A DNA stretch of 64,000 nt from Archaeoglobus profundus DSM 5631. Lineage in GTDB: Archaea > Halobacteriota > Archaeoglobi > Archaeoglobales > Archaeoglobaceae. The translations under genes and the position numbers were made by a program. The stretch is taken from assembly GCF_000025285.1 (NCBI RefSeq), contig NC_013741.1, forward strand, positions 186,001 through 250,000. The letters run 5' to 3'. Numbering within the stretch: the stretch's first letter is position 1; each line of letters starts with the position of its first letter. Under the pieces are notes generated by a model, which had not been told where the DNA came from, ran no database searches, and worked only from the letters and a program-made list of their open reading frames with translations. Shown in pieces: positions 1 to 9,336 of this stretch.

Positions 1-242
1 ATCACTTTGGTGGTGTCTGAAAATATTATAAGATTGAAAATATTATAAGTTTGCTTAAAAATTTCTTTGATGATGGAGTACATTTTGACTTCTCTGATAA
101 TGGTTTTAATCTCGTTTGTAGTCTTCTCGCATGTTAAGAAAACAAGCGATCGGTGAATTGCTCTTACTACATGAGCATTACAAGAGGGGTTACGAAGAGG
201 CTATGAAATAAACATTTATAATCGCTCAAGCTTTGTTGAGGC
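1..242. other. Intergenic start of window, with a 26-codon ORF
   Basis: No recognisable gene lies before metG. A tiny ORF at 131-211 (+) encodes 26 residues beginning MLRKQAIGELLLLHEHYK. It looks helical and could be the remnant of a small antitoxin-like protein, but I cannot assign it. An AT-rich box TTTATAAT at 214-221 sits about 25 bp before the metG ATG and is the likely metG promoter. A partial C box (TGATGATG near 66) followed by CTGA has no second half, so I do not call a guide RNA here. Confidence 0.4.
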
Positions 243-2228
243 ATGAAGCTCGTTACCTGTGGCTTACCCTATGCGAACGGTAAGGCACACATAGGTCATC
301 TGAGAACTTACATTCCCGCTGACGTCTACGTCAGATACCTCAGGCTTTTGGGAGAAAAAGTCCTGTTCATCTGCGGTAGCGATTGCCACGGAACACCGAT
401 AGTCGTAAACGCTGAGAAGGAGGGAATATCTCCGAAAGAGCTTGTGGATAGATATCACGAACACTTTCAGAAAGTCTTTAAAGAGCTTGAGGTTGAATTC
501 GATTTTTACGGGAGGACTGACGCTGAATACAACCATCGCAGGACTCAGGAAATAGTAAAGACACTCATGGATAAGGGATACATCTACGCTAAGGAAATTG
601 AGCTTGCATACTGTCCGAAGTGCGACAGATTTTTACCTGATCGATATGTGGAGGGAATTTGTCCATACTGCGGTGCAGTTGCGAGAGGAGATGAGTGCGA
701 TCAAGGTTGTGGAAGACATTTGGAGCCGGGAGAGATTTTACAGCCGAAGTGTAAGATTTGTGGGAGTCCGGCAGTTTTCAAGAAGCAGAAGCACTACTTC
801 TTCAAGCTTACAGCCTTCAAAGACTTTCTAATGGACTACTTGGAGAATAAACTTCAGGGAACTTCCAACGCTTTGAACTATGCAAGGGAATGGGTAAGGA
901 GAGAGCTCAAGGATTGGTGCATAACTCGAAACTTGGAATGGGGTGTTAAGTTCCCTGGCGAAAATTTAGTTGTCTATGTCTGGGTTGATGCACCTATAGG
1001 CTACATATCTTTCACAGAACAGGCTTGTAAGCTCAAAGGCTGTAACTGGGAGGATATTTGGAAGAATGGTGAGATTAGTGACATAACGCACTTCATAGGC
1101 TTAGACATAGTCTATCATCACTGCATATTCTGGCCTGCAATGTTGAAAGGAGCAGACTATTCATTGCCTAAAGCCGTTGTAGCAAGTGGAATGGTAAAGG
1201 TGGAAGGCAAAACTTTCTCCAAGAGCAGAGGATACGTTGTCTGGGTTGAAGACGACTATCTCAAGGCTGGATTTCATCCAGACTATCTAAGATACTACAT
1301 TGTGAGCTACACATCTCATGAGAAGGATCTTAATTTCTCTTGGAGGGTTTTCAAGGACAAGGTAAACAACGAGCTGATCGGAACTTTCGGCAACTTCATC
1401 TATAGAGTTCTTCACTTCGCTTGGAAGAACTTTGGCAGGGTTAGGATGAATGTTGATAAAGAGACACTCGAAAAAATTTCGAATGTTAAAGATAAAATCG
1501 TTGAATCTCTGAAAGTCTGGGAGTTCAAGGAGATTTGTGATGCATTTATGGAATTAGCCACATTCGGAAACGAGTTCTTCCAGTCCAAAAAGCCTTGGGA
1601 GTTGATAAAGACCAATAGGGAAGAATGTGAAAGGGTTTTGGCAAACGCAATCCAGCTTGTGAAAGCTCTTTTGATATTTGCATATCCAGTGATGCCCAAG
1701 AGCATGGAAAACGTTGCTAAGGTGATAAACTTGGATCTGAAGAATGCAAGACTTGACGACGCTTTAAAGGTTGATGATGTTGTTGAACTTAGTAAACCTA
1801 AGATTCCGTTTGAGAAAGTTGAAGACAAGAAGATCGAGGAGATGGAAAGAATTATGATAGAGAGAATTAGAAGAGCTGAGAGCGGTGAGAAAGAGAAGGA
1901 GGAAGAACTCGTAGATATAAAGGACTTTACAAAGCTGGACATAAGGATTGGTAAGATTATCAAGGCTGAAAGAATAAAGGGTAGCAAAAAACTGCTAAGG
2001 CTTGAGGTTGATATTGGAGGTGAGATTAGACAGATAGTCGCTGGAATTGCAGAGACCTACAGCCCTGAGGATTTAATAGGAAAGCTCGTGCCCGTTTTGG
2101 TGAATATAAAGCCCGCAAAGCTTATGGGTGTTGAAAGCAGGGGAATGATCTTGGCTGTTGATGTAGATGGCAAAGCGGTGCTTCTACAGCCTGAGAAAGA
2201 TGTACCAGTTGGCTCAAAGATAAGATGA
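243..2228 (+). CDS. metG: Methionyl-tRNA synthetase
   Basis: Class I synthetase that charges tRNA-Met in the cytoplasm. The 661-residue protein has the HIGH signature (HIGH, residues 16-19), a zinc-knuckle insertion with repeated CPKC, CPYC and CKIC pairs around residues 123-175, the KMSKS-equivalent KTFSKS near 323, and the helical anticodon domain. Its C-terminus (about 565-661, [13 protein letters not shown]) is the EMAPII/Trbp-like tRNA-binding domain, here fused rather than separate as in some archaea. The TATA box at 214-221 suggests a leaderless or near-leaderless mRNA from ATG 243. The stop codon overlaps the next start (ATGA), so the two genes are probably translationally coupled. 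Confidence 0.97.
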   Translation: MKLVTCGLPYANGKAHIGHLRTYIPADVYVRYLRLLGEKVLFICGSDCHGTPIVVNAEKEGISPKELVDRYHEHFQKVFKELEVEFDFYGRTDAEYNHRRTQEIVKTLMDKGYIYAKEIELAYCPKCDRFLPDRYVEGICPYCGAVARGDECDQGCGRHLEPGEILQPKCKICGSPAVFKKQKHYFFKLTAFKDFLMDYLENKLQGTSNALNYAREWVRRELKDWCITRNLEWGVKFPGENLVVYVWVDAPIGYISFTEQACKLKGCNWEDIWKNGEISDITHFIGLDIVYHHCIFWPAMLKGADYSLPKAVVASGMVKVEGKTFSKSRGYVVWVEDDYLKAGFHPDYLRYYIVSYTSHEKDLNFSWRVFKDKVNNELIGTFGNFIYRVLHFAWKNFGRVRMNVDKETLEKISNVKDKIVESLKVWEFKEICDAFMELATFGNEFFQSKKPWELIKTNREECERVLANAIQLVKALLIFAYPVMPKSMENVAKVINLDLKNARLDDALKVDDVVELSKPKIPFEKVEDKKIEEMERIMIERIRRAESGEKEKEEELVDIKDFTKLDIRIGKIIKAERIKGSKKLLRLEVDIGGEIRQIVAGIAETYSPEDLIGKLVPVLVNIKPAKLMGVESRGMILAVDVDGKAVLLQPEKDVPVGSKIR

Positions 2229-2764
2229 AGCACCTCGAATTTAAAGACAAGTACAAAGAACTACTGTTAAGCGGGAGGAAGAGAGCAACGATTAGACTAC
2301 AGTGTTACGTTAAGGAAGGGGATGAAGTCTTCGTTCACTGCGGTGGCAAGATAATCGGCACTGCGAAGATAAAAAAGGTGGAGGAAAGAAGCTTGGAAGA
2401 AATTGACGACGAACTTGCCAAAGCTGACGGATTCAACAGCAAAGAAGAGCTTATCAATGAGATAAAAAAACTGTATGGATGTCCGAAAAAGGTTTACGTG
2501 ATCTGGTTCGATTTCAAGCCCTTTAAGAATGAGATCGATCCGCACGAGATGTATTACAGTGATGCCGATCTTGTTGAAGTCGCTAAGAAAGCTTTGGAGA
2601 ATCTAAGTCTGAGCGAGGGTGATAAAAGAATTCTTGAGCTTTTTATAAAAACGCAGAGCATAAGGAAGACTGCAATGAAGTTGGGTGGGATTAAGAAGAG
2701 AGGTGTCGTTAGGAAGGTGTTGAGGAAGTGTCTAAATGAGCTTAGAAAGAGGGGCTTGATTTAG
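2225..2764 (+). CDS. ASCH domain protein with C-terminal helical tail
   Basis: The first 100 or so residues have the ASCH pattern: an early [12 protein letters not shown] motif, then [21 protein letters not shown], as in PUA-like RNA-binding proteins. Residues about 115-179 are basic and helical ([20 protein letters not shown]) and resemble a helix-turn-helix. The gene overlaps metG by 4 bp and ends one base before the convergent hef gene. Family knowledge suggests RNA or nucleotide binding, and the link to metG hints at translation or tRNA. The substrate is unknown. Confidence 0.8.
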   Translation: MKHLEFKDKYKELLLSGRKRATIRLQCYVKEGDEVFVHCGGKIIGTAKIKKVEERSLEEIDDELAKADGFNSKEELINEIKKLYGCPKKVYVIWFDFKPFKNEIDPHEMYYSDADLVEVAKKALENLSLSEGDKRILELFIKTQSIRKTAMKLGGIKKRGVVRKVLRKCLNELRKRGLI

Positions 2765-4975
2765 TCACTCAACAAACTTATCCGCTTCGCTGTAAGGCGT
2801 TTTCATAATTCTTACGATCTTTTCAGCCGTTTTTTTACCGACTTTCGGGACTTTCATGAGATCTTCAACGCTTGCCTTAGCTATATTCTCAATCGTTTGA
2901 AAGTGTTCTAGCAGATTCCTCGCTATTACCGGTCCTATATCCGAAATCGAAGATACGACGTATTCCATCTGCTCCTTGAGAGTCATCTTAGTCTTGCCGT
3001 AGTGTGGTGAGACCTCTCTATCCTTTGCTAACTGCTCTCTCCTTGCCAAACTCACTATGAACTCAGCAGTCTCTTCTGGACTTTTTGTGAATATCACGGG
3101 AATACCGAAATCGACTATTACCGTGGCAAGAGCCCCTCTTATTGCATTCGGATTTAAGCGCCTGTAAATTCCATCTCCTTCAACTATGAGAACAGGTTTG
3201 AGATAATGTTTCTTCAACTCGATCAACTGATCGAACAGCCTTCTATCAATTATACTGTCCACAAAGTCGTCCGCAGTTTTTCTCTCTATTGCGACCCTGT
3301 CACTAACAACATAATCAGCATTAAAGTTCCCAACCCTTACATTCGCTTTCTCGTAGAGCTTTTTAACTACCTCAGACCTCATTTCCCTCGAATCGACGTA
3401 AACGGTTACATCTTTGAGATTGCCAACTTTAAATTCCTCTAAACTCTTCTGAGTTCTTTTAAGCATGAATTTAAGATCTCTCAATCTTTCGAACATTGCT
3501 CTCTCCTTTCTCAAACTTATGTAGAAGTAAGCCTCGTCCCTTGTCCCTTTCGTCACCAAAACTACTATTCTTCCCTCCTTCTTTCTTCCAGTCCTTCCTT
3601 TTCTCTGAATCGACCTGATCTCGGAAGGTATAGCCTCGTAAAATACAACGAGATCAACTTCAGGAATATCCAACCCCTCTTCTCCAACGGATGTGGCGAC
3701 TAGGACCTTTATATCTCCAGCTCTGAACCTCTCAACAATCTCAACCTGCTCCCTTTGCCTTAATCCCCTATCGTTCTCTCTGTTGGCTTGTCCCACAAAT
3801 CTTACGGCTGGTACTCCCATACTTTGTAGCTCCCTAGATATAACTTCAGCCGTATCCCTAAAGTTCGTGAAAACAATTATCCTTGATTCGGGCTTTTCCT
3901 TTAACTGGCTTGAAACTATTTCTTTCAGCTTTTCAAGCTTCGGATGGTCAACTTCACACTTCAAAGCTTTAACTACAGCTTTTTTGAACTTAGGATCGGC
4001 TATTATGCTTTTTGAAGCTCTGCTGCCTCCCCTCGACTTAGCTTCAACGACTATCCTTCTCAAGTAATGTTTCAGGGCATCCAAGCCTTGAGTTTCTATC
4101 AATTCTATTGCATGGTGTATCTTCAGGATTTCAGCCAAAACTGACAAAGCTTCAAAGAGCCTCTGATCCCCGCTTTCATAGGCCTCACTTTGTAGAGCTT
4201 CTTGCAGAGCTAATAGTTCCTTCTTGCTTAAACCCCTTGCCTTAACACCCAACCCTTCAAGTCTCATCAGTCTCAGTTCTACACACTCGTTCAGGAGGTC
4301 TCTGACCTCTTTAAGCTCTTTGGGCATCTCAACTCTTACCCACTCTATGGCTCTCTCGTGAATGTAGGGCTTTACGTCCTCATCTAACTCGGTTCTAACC
4401 TCAACATCCTCTATGTAAAGGTTCTTTATCACCTCTTCAATTCTCTCAATGTCGCTACCCGGTGATGCCGTTATTGCAAGGATAAGGGGATCTTTAGCCT
4501 GTTCCATATAGGCTTTGGCTATGAAAACGTAAGAATAGTTTCCAACAGCCCTATGAGCCTCATCAAAGGTAACGTGAACGACATCTTCGAGCGATATTCT
4601 GCCAGATATCAAATCATTCTCAATCACTTGTGGTGTCGAAACTACAACTTTTGCCTTATTCCAGAGCTGATATCTCTTATCTGGGGGGACCTCACCGCTT
4701 AAAGCAACTATCTCATTACTTGGAATTTTTAGAGTCTTTCTGAAGAAGTTTGCATGCTGTTCAACCAAAGGTTTCGTAGGTGCTAAAACCAAAGCCTTGC
4801 CACCCTTGTTGTGCAGACGTGAGGCTATGACTAGGAGAGCAATGACGGTCTTACCCAATCCCGTAGGGAGTACTACCAATGTGTTCCTCATTAAGGCCGT
4901 TGCGGTTATGGCGATCTGGTAAGATCTCCTCTCAATCGTGTTCTCCCTTATGAGAGGATGATGAACGTATTCCAC
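2765..4975 (-). CDS. hef: Hef helicase/nuclease (XPF/FANCM family)
   Basis: Structure-specific repair enzyme acting on stalled or branched replication forks. The N-terminal SF2 helicase shows Walker A (LPTGLGKT, about 38-45), a DEAH-type box (FDEAH, about 138), a TASPG motif and motif VI (QRKGRTGR). The C-terminal XPF nuclease has the active-site signature ERKTADD near 575, followed by tandem helix-hairpin-helix motifs (SDIGPVIARNLLEHF, VPKVGKKTAEKI). At 736 residues it is full length and both activities look intact. It is divergent from the IMP cyclohydrolase-like gene, with only 46 bp between the starts. Confidence 0.96.
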   Translation of the reverse strand: MEYVHHPLIRENTIERRSYQIAITATALMRNTLVVLPTGLGKTVIALLVIASRLHNKGGKALVLAPTKPLVEQHANFFRKTLKIPSNEIVALSGEVPPDKRYQLWNKAKVVVSTPQVIENDLISGRISLEDVVHVTFDEAHRAVGNYSYVFIAKAYMEQAKDPLILAITASPGSDIERIEEVIKNLYIEDVEVRTELDEDVKPYIHERAIEWVRVEMPKELKEVRDLLNECVELRLMRLEGLGVKARGLSKKELLALQEALQSEAYESGDQRLFEALSVLAEILKIHHAIELIETQGLDALKHYLRRIVVEAKSRGGSRASKSIIADPKFKKAVVKALKCEVDHPKLEKLKEIVSSQLKEKPESRIIVFTNFRDTAEVISRELQSMGVPAVRFVGQANRENDRGLRQREQVEIVERFRAGDIKVLVATSVGEEGLDIPEVDLVVFYEAIPSEIRSIQRKGRTGRKKEGRIVVLVTKGTRDEAYFYISLRKERAMFERLRDLKFMLKRTQKSLEEFKVGNLKDVTVYVDSREMRSEVVKKLYEKANVRVGNFNADYVVSDRVAIERKTADDFVDSIIDRRLFDQLIELKKHYLKPVLIVEGDGIYRRLNPNAIRGALATVIVDFGIPVIFTKSPEETAEFIVSLARREQLAKDREVSPHYGKTKMTLKEQMEYVVSSISDIGPVIARNLLEHFQTIENIAKASVEDLMKVPKVGKKTAEKIVRIMKTPYSEADKFVE

Positions 4976-4994
4976 ATTCGATGGTCAACGAACA

Positions 4995-5003
4995 TATATA
5001 TAA
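4995..5003. promoter_or_regulatory. Shared divergent TATA box
   Basis: TATATATAA lies 20-27 bp from both the hef start (4975, minus) and the start at 5022 (plus). The near-symmetrical box could serve both directions, and the distances imply leaderless transcripts on both sides. Confidence 0.6.
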
Positions 5004-5021
5004 CACGATCGACCGACATTC

Positions 5022-5489
5022 ATGAATGTACTGATATCAGTCAGTAGAAAGGACAAACTCGAAAGATTTGCCAAAGCTTTGGTCAATCTGGGGTACACCT
5101 TATATGCTACAGAAGGAACGGCAAAATTCCTTGAGAATTGCGGGATTCCCGTTAGGAGACTTTCTGAAATTACACACCTTAGCGAGAGTGAAGATTTAAA
5201 GACATTGCATCCAGAAGTGTTTAAAAGGATATACGGCGGATTTTTCAGCCTCATTGTCGTAAATCTCTACGAAGATAAGGTGGACGTTGGTGGGGTTGCA
5301 CTGATTAGGGCTGGTATCAAAGCTGGAGTGCCAGTGGTTTGCTATCCAGAAGACTACGAGAAAGTTTTGGAGGATTTGAAAAACGGAAGAGATTTAAGCT
5401 GGCTTGACTTGAAGGCTTTGCTTTATCTGATTTACAACGACTTGGAGTTGCTAAAAAGAAAGTTGTATATATCGAGAGATATCGCTTAA
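5022..5489 (+). CDS. IMP cyclohydrolase-like (PurH N-terminal, MGS fold) protein
   Basis: Resembles the IMP cyclohydrolase half of bacterial PurH, which closes the ring of FAICAR in the last step of IMP synthesis. Seen: an MGS-type start (ISVSRKDKLERFAKALVNLG), the KTLHPEVF motif near 66, IVVNLYE, and VGGVALIRAGIKAG followed by YPEDYEKVLEDL. At 155 residues it is shorter than the usual domain of about 190-200, and the transformylase domain is absent, as expected in archaea that use PurP for formylation. Leaderless start from the TATA at 4995. A methylglyoxal-synthase activity is less likely given the KTLHP motif. Confidence 0.8.
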   Translation: MNVLISVSRKDKLERFAKALVNLGYTLYATEGTAKFLENCGIPVRRLSEITHLSESEDLKTLHPEVFKRIYGGFFSLIVVNLYEDKVDVGGVALIRAGIKAGVPVVCYPEDYEKVLEDLKNGRDLSWLDLKALLYLIYNDLELLKRKLYISRDIA

Positions 5490-5493
5490 TTCG

Positions 5494-6006
5494 ATGAGAA
5501 GAGTGAAGCTAGTCAACGATGTCGTGGATCTCGTCCCTATACTCTACATGTTCTCAACGACAACATACAAGAATGTTTACAGTGCACTATTGGACGACTG
5601 GTACACTCTAAATGAACTCAAGGAGATGTTCGGAGAGGGTGTTGAGGAAGCTTTGAAAATATTGAAAAGTGCCGGAATGCTCGAAGTGAGATGGAGAATG
5701 CCAAAAGATCCAGCTGGAAAGCCAGAAAAGGAGTATCATGTTACATACACACACCTTAACGCTAGCTTCTACGTCTCACTCATAGAACTAAACAAAGTCT
5801 TGGAAGTAATATTCATGCCGGAGGACGAGTTTGAAGAAGTCGTTAAGAAAGTTATCGATGAGATAAAGGCTGGAAGGATGAGCGTTCAGCACATAAGCAG
5901 AGATTTAAAGCTTGAGCCAATAGTCGTTAGAGCTATTGCCAAGAGATCTCTAAAGCTGAACCTCAAGGGGAACATTGTTGAAATTGCCAAGGAGGAGGAA
6001 ATTTGA
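5494..6006 (+). CDS. ArsR-like winged-helix protein
   Basis: 170 residues. The first 90 read as a winged helix (YTLNELKEMFGEGVEEALKILKSAGMLEV, then a charged wing and YHVTYTHLNASFYVS), as in archaeal ArsR-type regulators. The C-terminal third holds a second small helical segment (MSVQHISRDLKLEPIVVRAIAKR) that may be another DNA-binding or dimer element. It starts 4 bp after the IMP cyclohydrolase-like gene and overlaps the DUF504 gene by 4 bp, so it belongs to the same operon. Its target is unknown. Confidence 0.65.
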   Translation: MRRVKLVNDVVDLVPILYMFSTTTYKNVYSALLDDWYTLNELKEMFGEGVEEALKILKSAGMLEVRWRMPKDPAGKPEKEYHVTYTHLNASFYVSLIELNKVLEVIFMPEDEFEEVVKKVIDEIKAGRMSVQHISRDLKLEPIVVRAIAKRSLKLNLKGNIVEIAKEEEI

Positions 6007-6248
6007 AAATTAAAGAAATTCTTGACAAGTTTAAGTGGCATCCCAATTACGATATCAGCAAGGTAACCGTAGTTTATATCGACAGACCGAAAGGCTTCTC
6101 TGAGATAAGAGGCGATGAAATTGAGAAGGCTGGATACAAGTTTCTCTATTTGAAATCTGGTCTGATGATTCCTGTTCATAGGGTTGTTGAAATAAGATAC
6201 GATAAAGAAGTTGTGTGGAGGAAGGGAGATGTTGAGAAGCAGGTTTAA
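6003..6248 (+). CDS. DUF504/UPF0248 family protein
   Basis: Small 81-residue archaeal family protein of unknown biochemical role, often linked to RNA metabolism by context. Seen: WHPNYDISKVTVVYIDRP near the N-terminus, then IPVHRVVEIRYDKEVVW near the C-terminus, both typical of the family. The start is TTG 6003, overlapping the stop of the preceding gene, with GGAGGA 5-10 bp upstream. Its last 20 bases overlap the argH start. Confidence 0.82.
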   Translation: MKIKEILDKFKWHPNYDISKVTVVYIDRPKGFSEIRGDEIEKAGYKFLYLKSGLMIPVHRVVEIRYDKEVVWRKGDVEKQV

Positions 6249-7641
6249 AAAACAAATGGATCCGCTGGCTTTGGAATTCACGTCGTCGATTGATCAAGAC
6301 AGATACATCTTCTACTACGACATACTTGTAGATTTAGCTCACGTCCTAGGTTTGCTTAAATGCGGTCATATAAGCAGAGATGATGCCAAAGCAATTATCA
6401 GGGCACTTCTTGAGATCAGAGACAAGGGCTACGAGGCCATACCTAAGGAATACGAGGATGTACATGAGGCTATTGAAGCTGAGGTTACAAAGCTAACGCA
6501 AGCTGGAAAGAAGATGCATACCGCGAGAAGTAGGAACGATGAGGTTGCAACGTGCTTGAGGATGTTTGCGAGGGATAGGCTACTTTCAATAGCTAGTGCA
6601 ATTTTAGATTTGAGAAGAGTTTTGCTGAAGAGGGCTGAAGAAAGTATAGATGTGATAATGCCGGGTTTTACGCATTTGCAATACGCGCAACCCACAAGAC
6701 TTTCTCATCATATCTTAGCATATCACGACATGCTCAAGAGAGATTTCGACAGAGTAATTGAGACGTTTAGAAGAGTAAATTTGTCCCCGCTAGGTGCCTG
6801 TGCATTCGCCGGGACATCCTTCGAGCTCGATAGAAATTATACAGCTGAGCTTCTGGGATTTGATGGTGTTGTAGAGAACAGCTGCGATGCTGTGGCTAGT
6901 AGGGATTTCCTGATAGAATCCGTTTTCGTAGCAACTCAGCTGATGCTAACTCTAAGTAGGATGGCTGAGGAGATAGTTTTATGGTGTTCCGAATTCGATT
7001 TCATCGATTTACCTGAGGAATATGCATCTACATCATCAATAATGCCACAGAAGAAAAATCCGGACGTTGCGGAGTTGATAAGAGCCAAGGCTGGTAGATT
7101 GATCGGTAATTTGACTGGAGTTATGAGCATTTACAAGGCTATGCCTCTGACATACAACAGAGACTTTCAGGAGATGAACGAAATACTGTTTAAATCGCTT
7201 GAGATAGCGGATTTATCCACAATTCTAATGGCTGGAATGTTTGAGAAAATCGTGTTTAAGACGGATGTTATGCGCGAAAAAGTTCTAAAGAGTTTTACAG
7301 TTGCAAGTGAAATTGCAGATAGGCTTACGAAGGCGGGAATTCCGTTTAGAGATGCACATAGGATCGTTGGCAGGGCTGTTGCTGAGGGTGATTTGAGTAA
7401 AGTTTTGGATATTGCCAAAGAGATGAGCTATGACGTTAAAGTTGATTTGGATGTGAGTGTTGAAGAAGTTGTTGAAGGAAGGAAGAATATCGGTGGCACT
7501 TCCAAGAGTGAAGTTTTGAGGATGATAGAAGACAGACTGGCCATGCTTGAGAAGGATTACGATACGCTGAATAGTATAATCGACTCCATAGTTCTAAAAC
7601 TCGAAAAACTTTACGGAGAAGTGGAACAACTGCTGAAGTGA
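6229..7641 (+). CDS. argH: Argininosuccinate lyase
   Basis: Splits argininosuccinate into arginine and fumarate, the last step of arginine synthesis. The fumarase/aspartase superfamily signature SSIMPQKKNPD is present near 270, plus TARSRNDEV and PGFTHLQYAQP in the first third. About 470 residues, full length. I chose ATG 6229 because GGAGG at 6217-6221 lies just upstream. A TTG at 6211 in the same frame precedes that Shine-Dalgarno and adds six residues with no family support. The gene ends the short operon that begins at 5022. Confidence 0.95.
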   Translation: MLRSRFKKQMDPLALEFTSSIDQDRYIFYYDILVDLAHVLGLLKCGHISRDDAKAIIRALLEIRDKGYEAIPKEYEDVHEAIEAEVTKLTQAGKKMHTARSRNDEVATCLRMFARDRLLSIASAILDLRRVLLKRAEESIDVIMPGFTHLQYAQPTRLSHHILAYHDMLKRDFDRVIETFRRVNLSPLGACAFAGTSFELDRNYTAELLGFDGVVENSCDAVASRDFLIESVFVATQLMLTLSRMAEEIVLWCSEFDFIDLPEEYASTSSIMPQKKNPDVAELIRAKAGRLIGNLTGVMSIYKAMPLTYNRDFQEMNEILFKSLEIADLSTILMAGMFEKIVFKTDVMREKVLKSFTVASEIADRLTKAGIPFRDAHRIVGRAVAEGDLSKVLDIAKEMSYDVKVDLDVSVEEVVEGRKNIGGTSKSEVLRMIEDRLAMLEKDYDTLNSIIDSIVLKLEKLYGEVEQLLK

Positions 7642-7711
7642 TACAAACTCAGCTAAGTTAACACACTCAACAGAGCAATCGAAAACACTAAATACTGCGT
7701 ACTGAAGTTGT

Positions 7712-7772
7712 ATAGACGTGATGATGTAGCCCGCGACTGATCCGTGATGAAAGAATCCAATTCTGATTATTA
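7712..7772 (+). ncRNA. C/D box guide sRNA (2'-O-methylation guide)
   Basis: All four boxes occur with canonical archaeal spacing: C GTGATGA (7718-7724), 12 nt guide, D' CTGA (7737-7740), 4 nt spacer, C' GTGATGA (7744-7750), 12 nt guide, D CTGA (7763-7766). The D' guide TGTAGCCCGCG (7725-7735) is complementary to CGCGGGCUACA, a conserved stretch of archaeal 16S rRNA in the 3' major domain (from memory, the 1220s-1230s in E. coli numbering). The nucleotide to be methylated pairs with the fifth base before D'. The target of the second guide (AAGAATCCAATT) is unknown. It stands alone in the argH-gatD gap and should act with L7Ae, Nop5 and fibrillarin. Confidence 0.88.
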
Positions 7773-7866
7773 ACTATTGGAAAAGCTTGATGACACCTCT
7801 ATATTCCCTTGTTGGAAAAATATTCAGTCTAAAAACTCTTAAAAGCCTTTACAACAATTCGAAGAC

Positions 7867-9099
7867 ATGACGCTTGAAGGTAAGAGAGTCAGGATCAAGG
7901 CTAAAGGCAGGATTTTTGAGGGAATTGTAATGCCCTCTTTTACGGATTGTCTTGTCCTCAAGCTCGATAACGGTTATAACGTTGGCTTCAAGGATTACGA
8001 AGTTTTGGAGATTCTAGAGGAAAAGCCAATAAGTTTTCCCAAGCCGAAGATCGAAAAGAAGGAAGAGTTGCCGAATGTGATGATAATCTCAACTGGTGGA
8101 ACTATTGCGAGTAAGGTCGATTACAGGACTGGAGCTGTTACAAGCCAGTTTACAGCTGAGGAGATAGTTGGAGATGTCCCCGAGCTTTTAGACGTCTGCA
8201 ACGTCGATGCGATGCTTCTGTACAACATTCTCAGCGAGAACATGAAACCAAAGCATTGGATAGAGCTAGCGAGAGAAGTGTATAAAGCTATCAAGAAGGG
8301 GTACGAAGGCGTAATAGTAACTCATGGCACAGATACAATGCACTATTCAGCCTCTGCCTTGGCCTTCATGCTTTCAACACCAATTCCAATCGTATTTACG
8401 GGGGCACAGCGTAGTAGCGATAGACCTTCGAGCGATGCCTCGATGAATGTGTTCTGTTCAGCCGTAACGGCTGTATCGGATTTGGGAGAGGTTGTCGTTG
8501 TTATGCATGGAACAACTAGTGATGATTACTGTCTGATACACAGAGGAGTTAAGGTCAGGAAGTGTCACACATCGAGAAGGGATGCATTTAGAACTATCAA
8601 CTATACACCTTTGGGAAAAGTTCACTATCCGAGCGGGGAAATCGAGTGGATCGGTGAGAGGTTCAAGAGGGGAGAGAGAGAGCTCGAGCTTAGAGATAAA
8701 CTTGAGGAGAAATGTGTTCTGATAAAATTCTTCCCAGGCTTAAGTCCCGACATACTTGAATATTACTACGAGAGGGGTTACAGAGGATTCGTTTTGGAGG
8801 GAACTGGTTTGGGACACGTATCGACTGACTGGGTGGATACTATAAAGAGAATTGCTGAAGACAGCTTAATTGTAATGACTTCTCAATGTCTCTGGGGTAG
8901 GGTCTGTTGCAGAGTTTATGATACTGGAAGATACCTGCTCAGGGCGGGAGTCATTGAAGGTGAAGATATGCTTCCAGAAGTAGCTCTGGTTAAGGTGATG
9001 TGGTTACTTGGAAATTATGATCTTGAAGAGGCTAAGAAGCTCGTTAAAGAGAATTTGGTCGGAGAGATAACACCTTCAACGAGATACGATTACTCATGA
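7867..9099 (+). CDS. gatD: Glu-tRNA(Gln) amidotransferase subunit D
   Basis: Asparaginase-like subunit of the archaeal GatDE complex, which releases ammonia to convert Glu-tRNA(Gln) into Gln-tRNA(Gln). Residues 1-60 form the small beta-barrel that distinguishes GatD from plain asparaginases (GKRVRIKAKGRIFEGIVMPS). The asparaginase core has both threonine motifs, STGGTIAS (about 76) and THGTDTMHY (about 152). Length 410, as expected. gatE is not in this window. ATG 7867 is the family start. Confidence 0.94.
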   Translation: MTLEGKRVRIKAKGRIFEGIVMPSFTDCLVLKLDNGYNVGFKDYEVLEILEEKPISFPKPKIEKKEELPNVMIISTGGTIASKVDYRTGAVTSQFTAEEIVGDVPELLDVCNVDAMLLYNILSENMKPKHWIELAREVYKAIKKGYEGVIVTHGTDTMHYSASALAFMLSTPIPIVFTGAQRSSDRPSSDASMNVFCSAVTAVSDLGEVVVVMHGTTSDDYCLIHRGVKVRKCHTSRRDAFRTINYTPLGKVHYPSGEIEWIGERFKRGERELELRDKLEEKCVLIKFFPGLSPDILEYYYERGYRGFVLEGTGLGHVSTDWVDTIKRIAEDSLIVMTSQCLWGRVCCRVYDTGRYLLRAGVIEGEDMLPEVALVKVMWLLGNYDLEEAKKLVKENLVGEITPSTRYDYS

Positions 9100-9118
9100 G
9101 ACGGCAGATTTTTTATGT

Positions 9119-9259
9119 ATGGACATTGCCACGCTAATGAGAGCAGGTTTAGGCTTAATTGTACTGTTACTCCTTCTTTCCGGGATAAGGATTGTAAAGA
9201 TATTCCGTTTGAGTAGGTTAGTGGGTGAAATCACGAATTTTACAAAGTATGATTTTTGA
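9119..9259 (+). pseudogene. Truncated duplicate of the stomatin gene 5' end
   Basis: A 46-residue ORF starting MDIATLMRAGLGLIVLLL that is clearly a copy of the first 40 or so residues of the intact stomatin gene at 10890 ([18 protein letters not shown]). The SGIRIVK sequence is shared, then the copy lacks six codons (EYERGV in the intact gene), resumes as IFRLSRLVGE, diverges and stops at 9257. The upstream GGCAGATTT is also shared with the intact copy, but the copy has lost the following TATA and about 16 bp. It retains one membrane helix and no SPFH domain, so it is read as a degenerate fragment. The two copies flank the symporter as direct repeats. Confidence 0.85.
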
Positions 9260-9294
9260 CATATTTTGGGATTATACCTACTATTTGGGAAAAA

Positions 9295-9303
9295 TTTAAA
9301 TAT
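9295..9303 (+). promoter_or_regulatory. TATA box upstream of the symporter
   Basis: TTTAAATAT lies about 25 bp before a likely transcription start near 9324, ahead of the short ORF at 9337 and the symporter start at 9408. Confidence 0.5.
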
Positions 9304-9336
9304 CTGTGATTGTACCTATAATCCATAATTGTTGCG

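Noticed and set aside
55-110. TGATGATG followed by CTGA before metG, resembling half a C/D box RNA
   Set aside because: No C' and D partner boxes at proper spacing.
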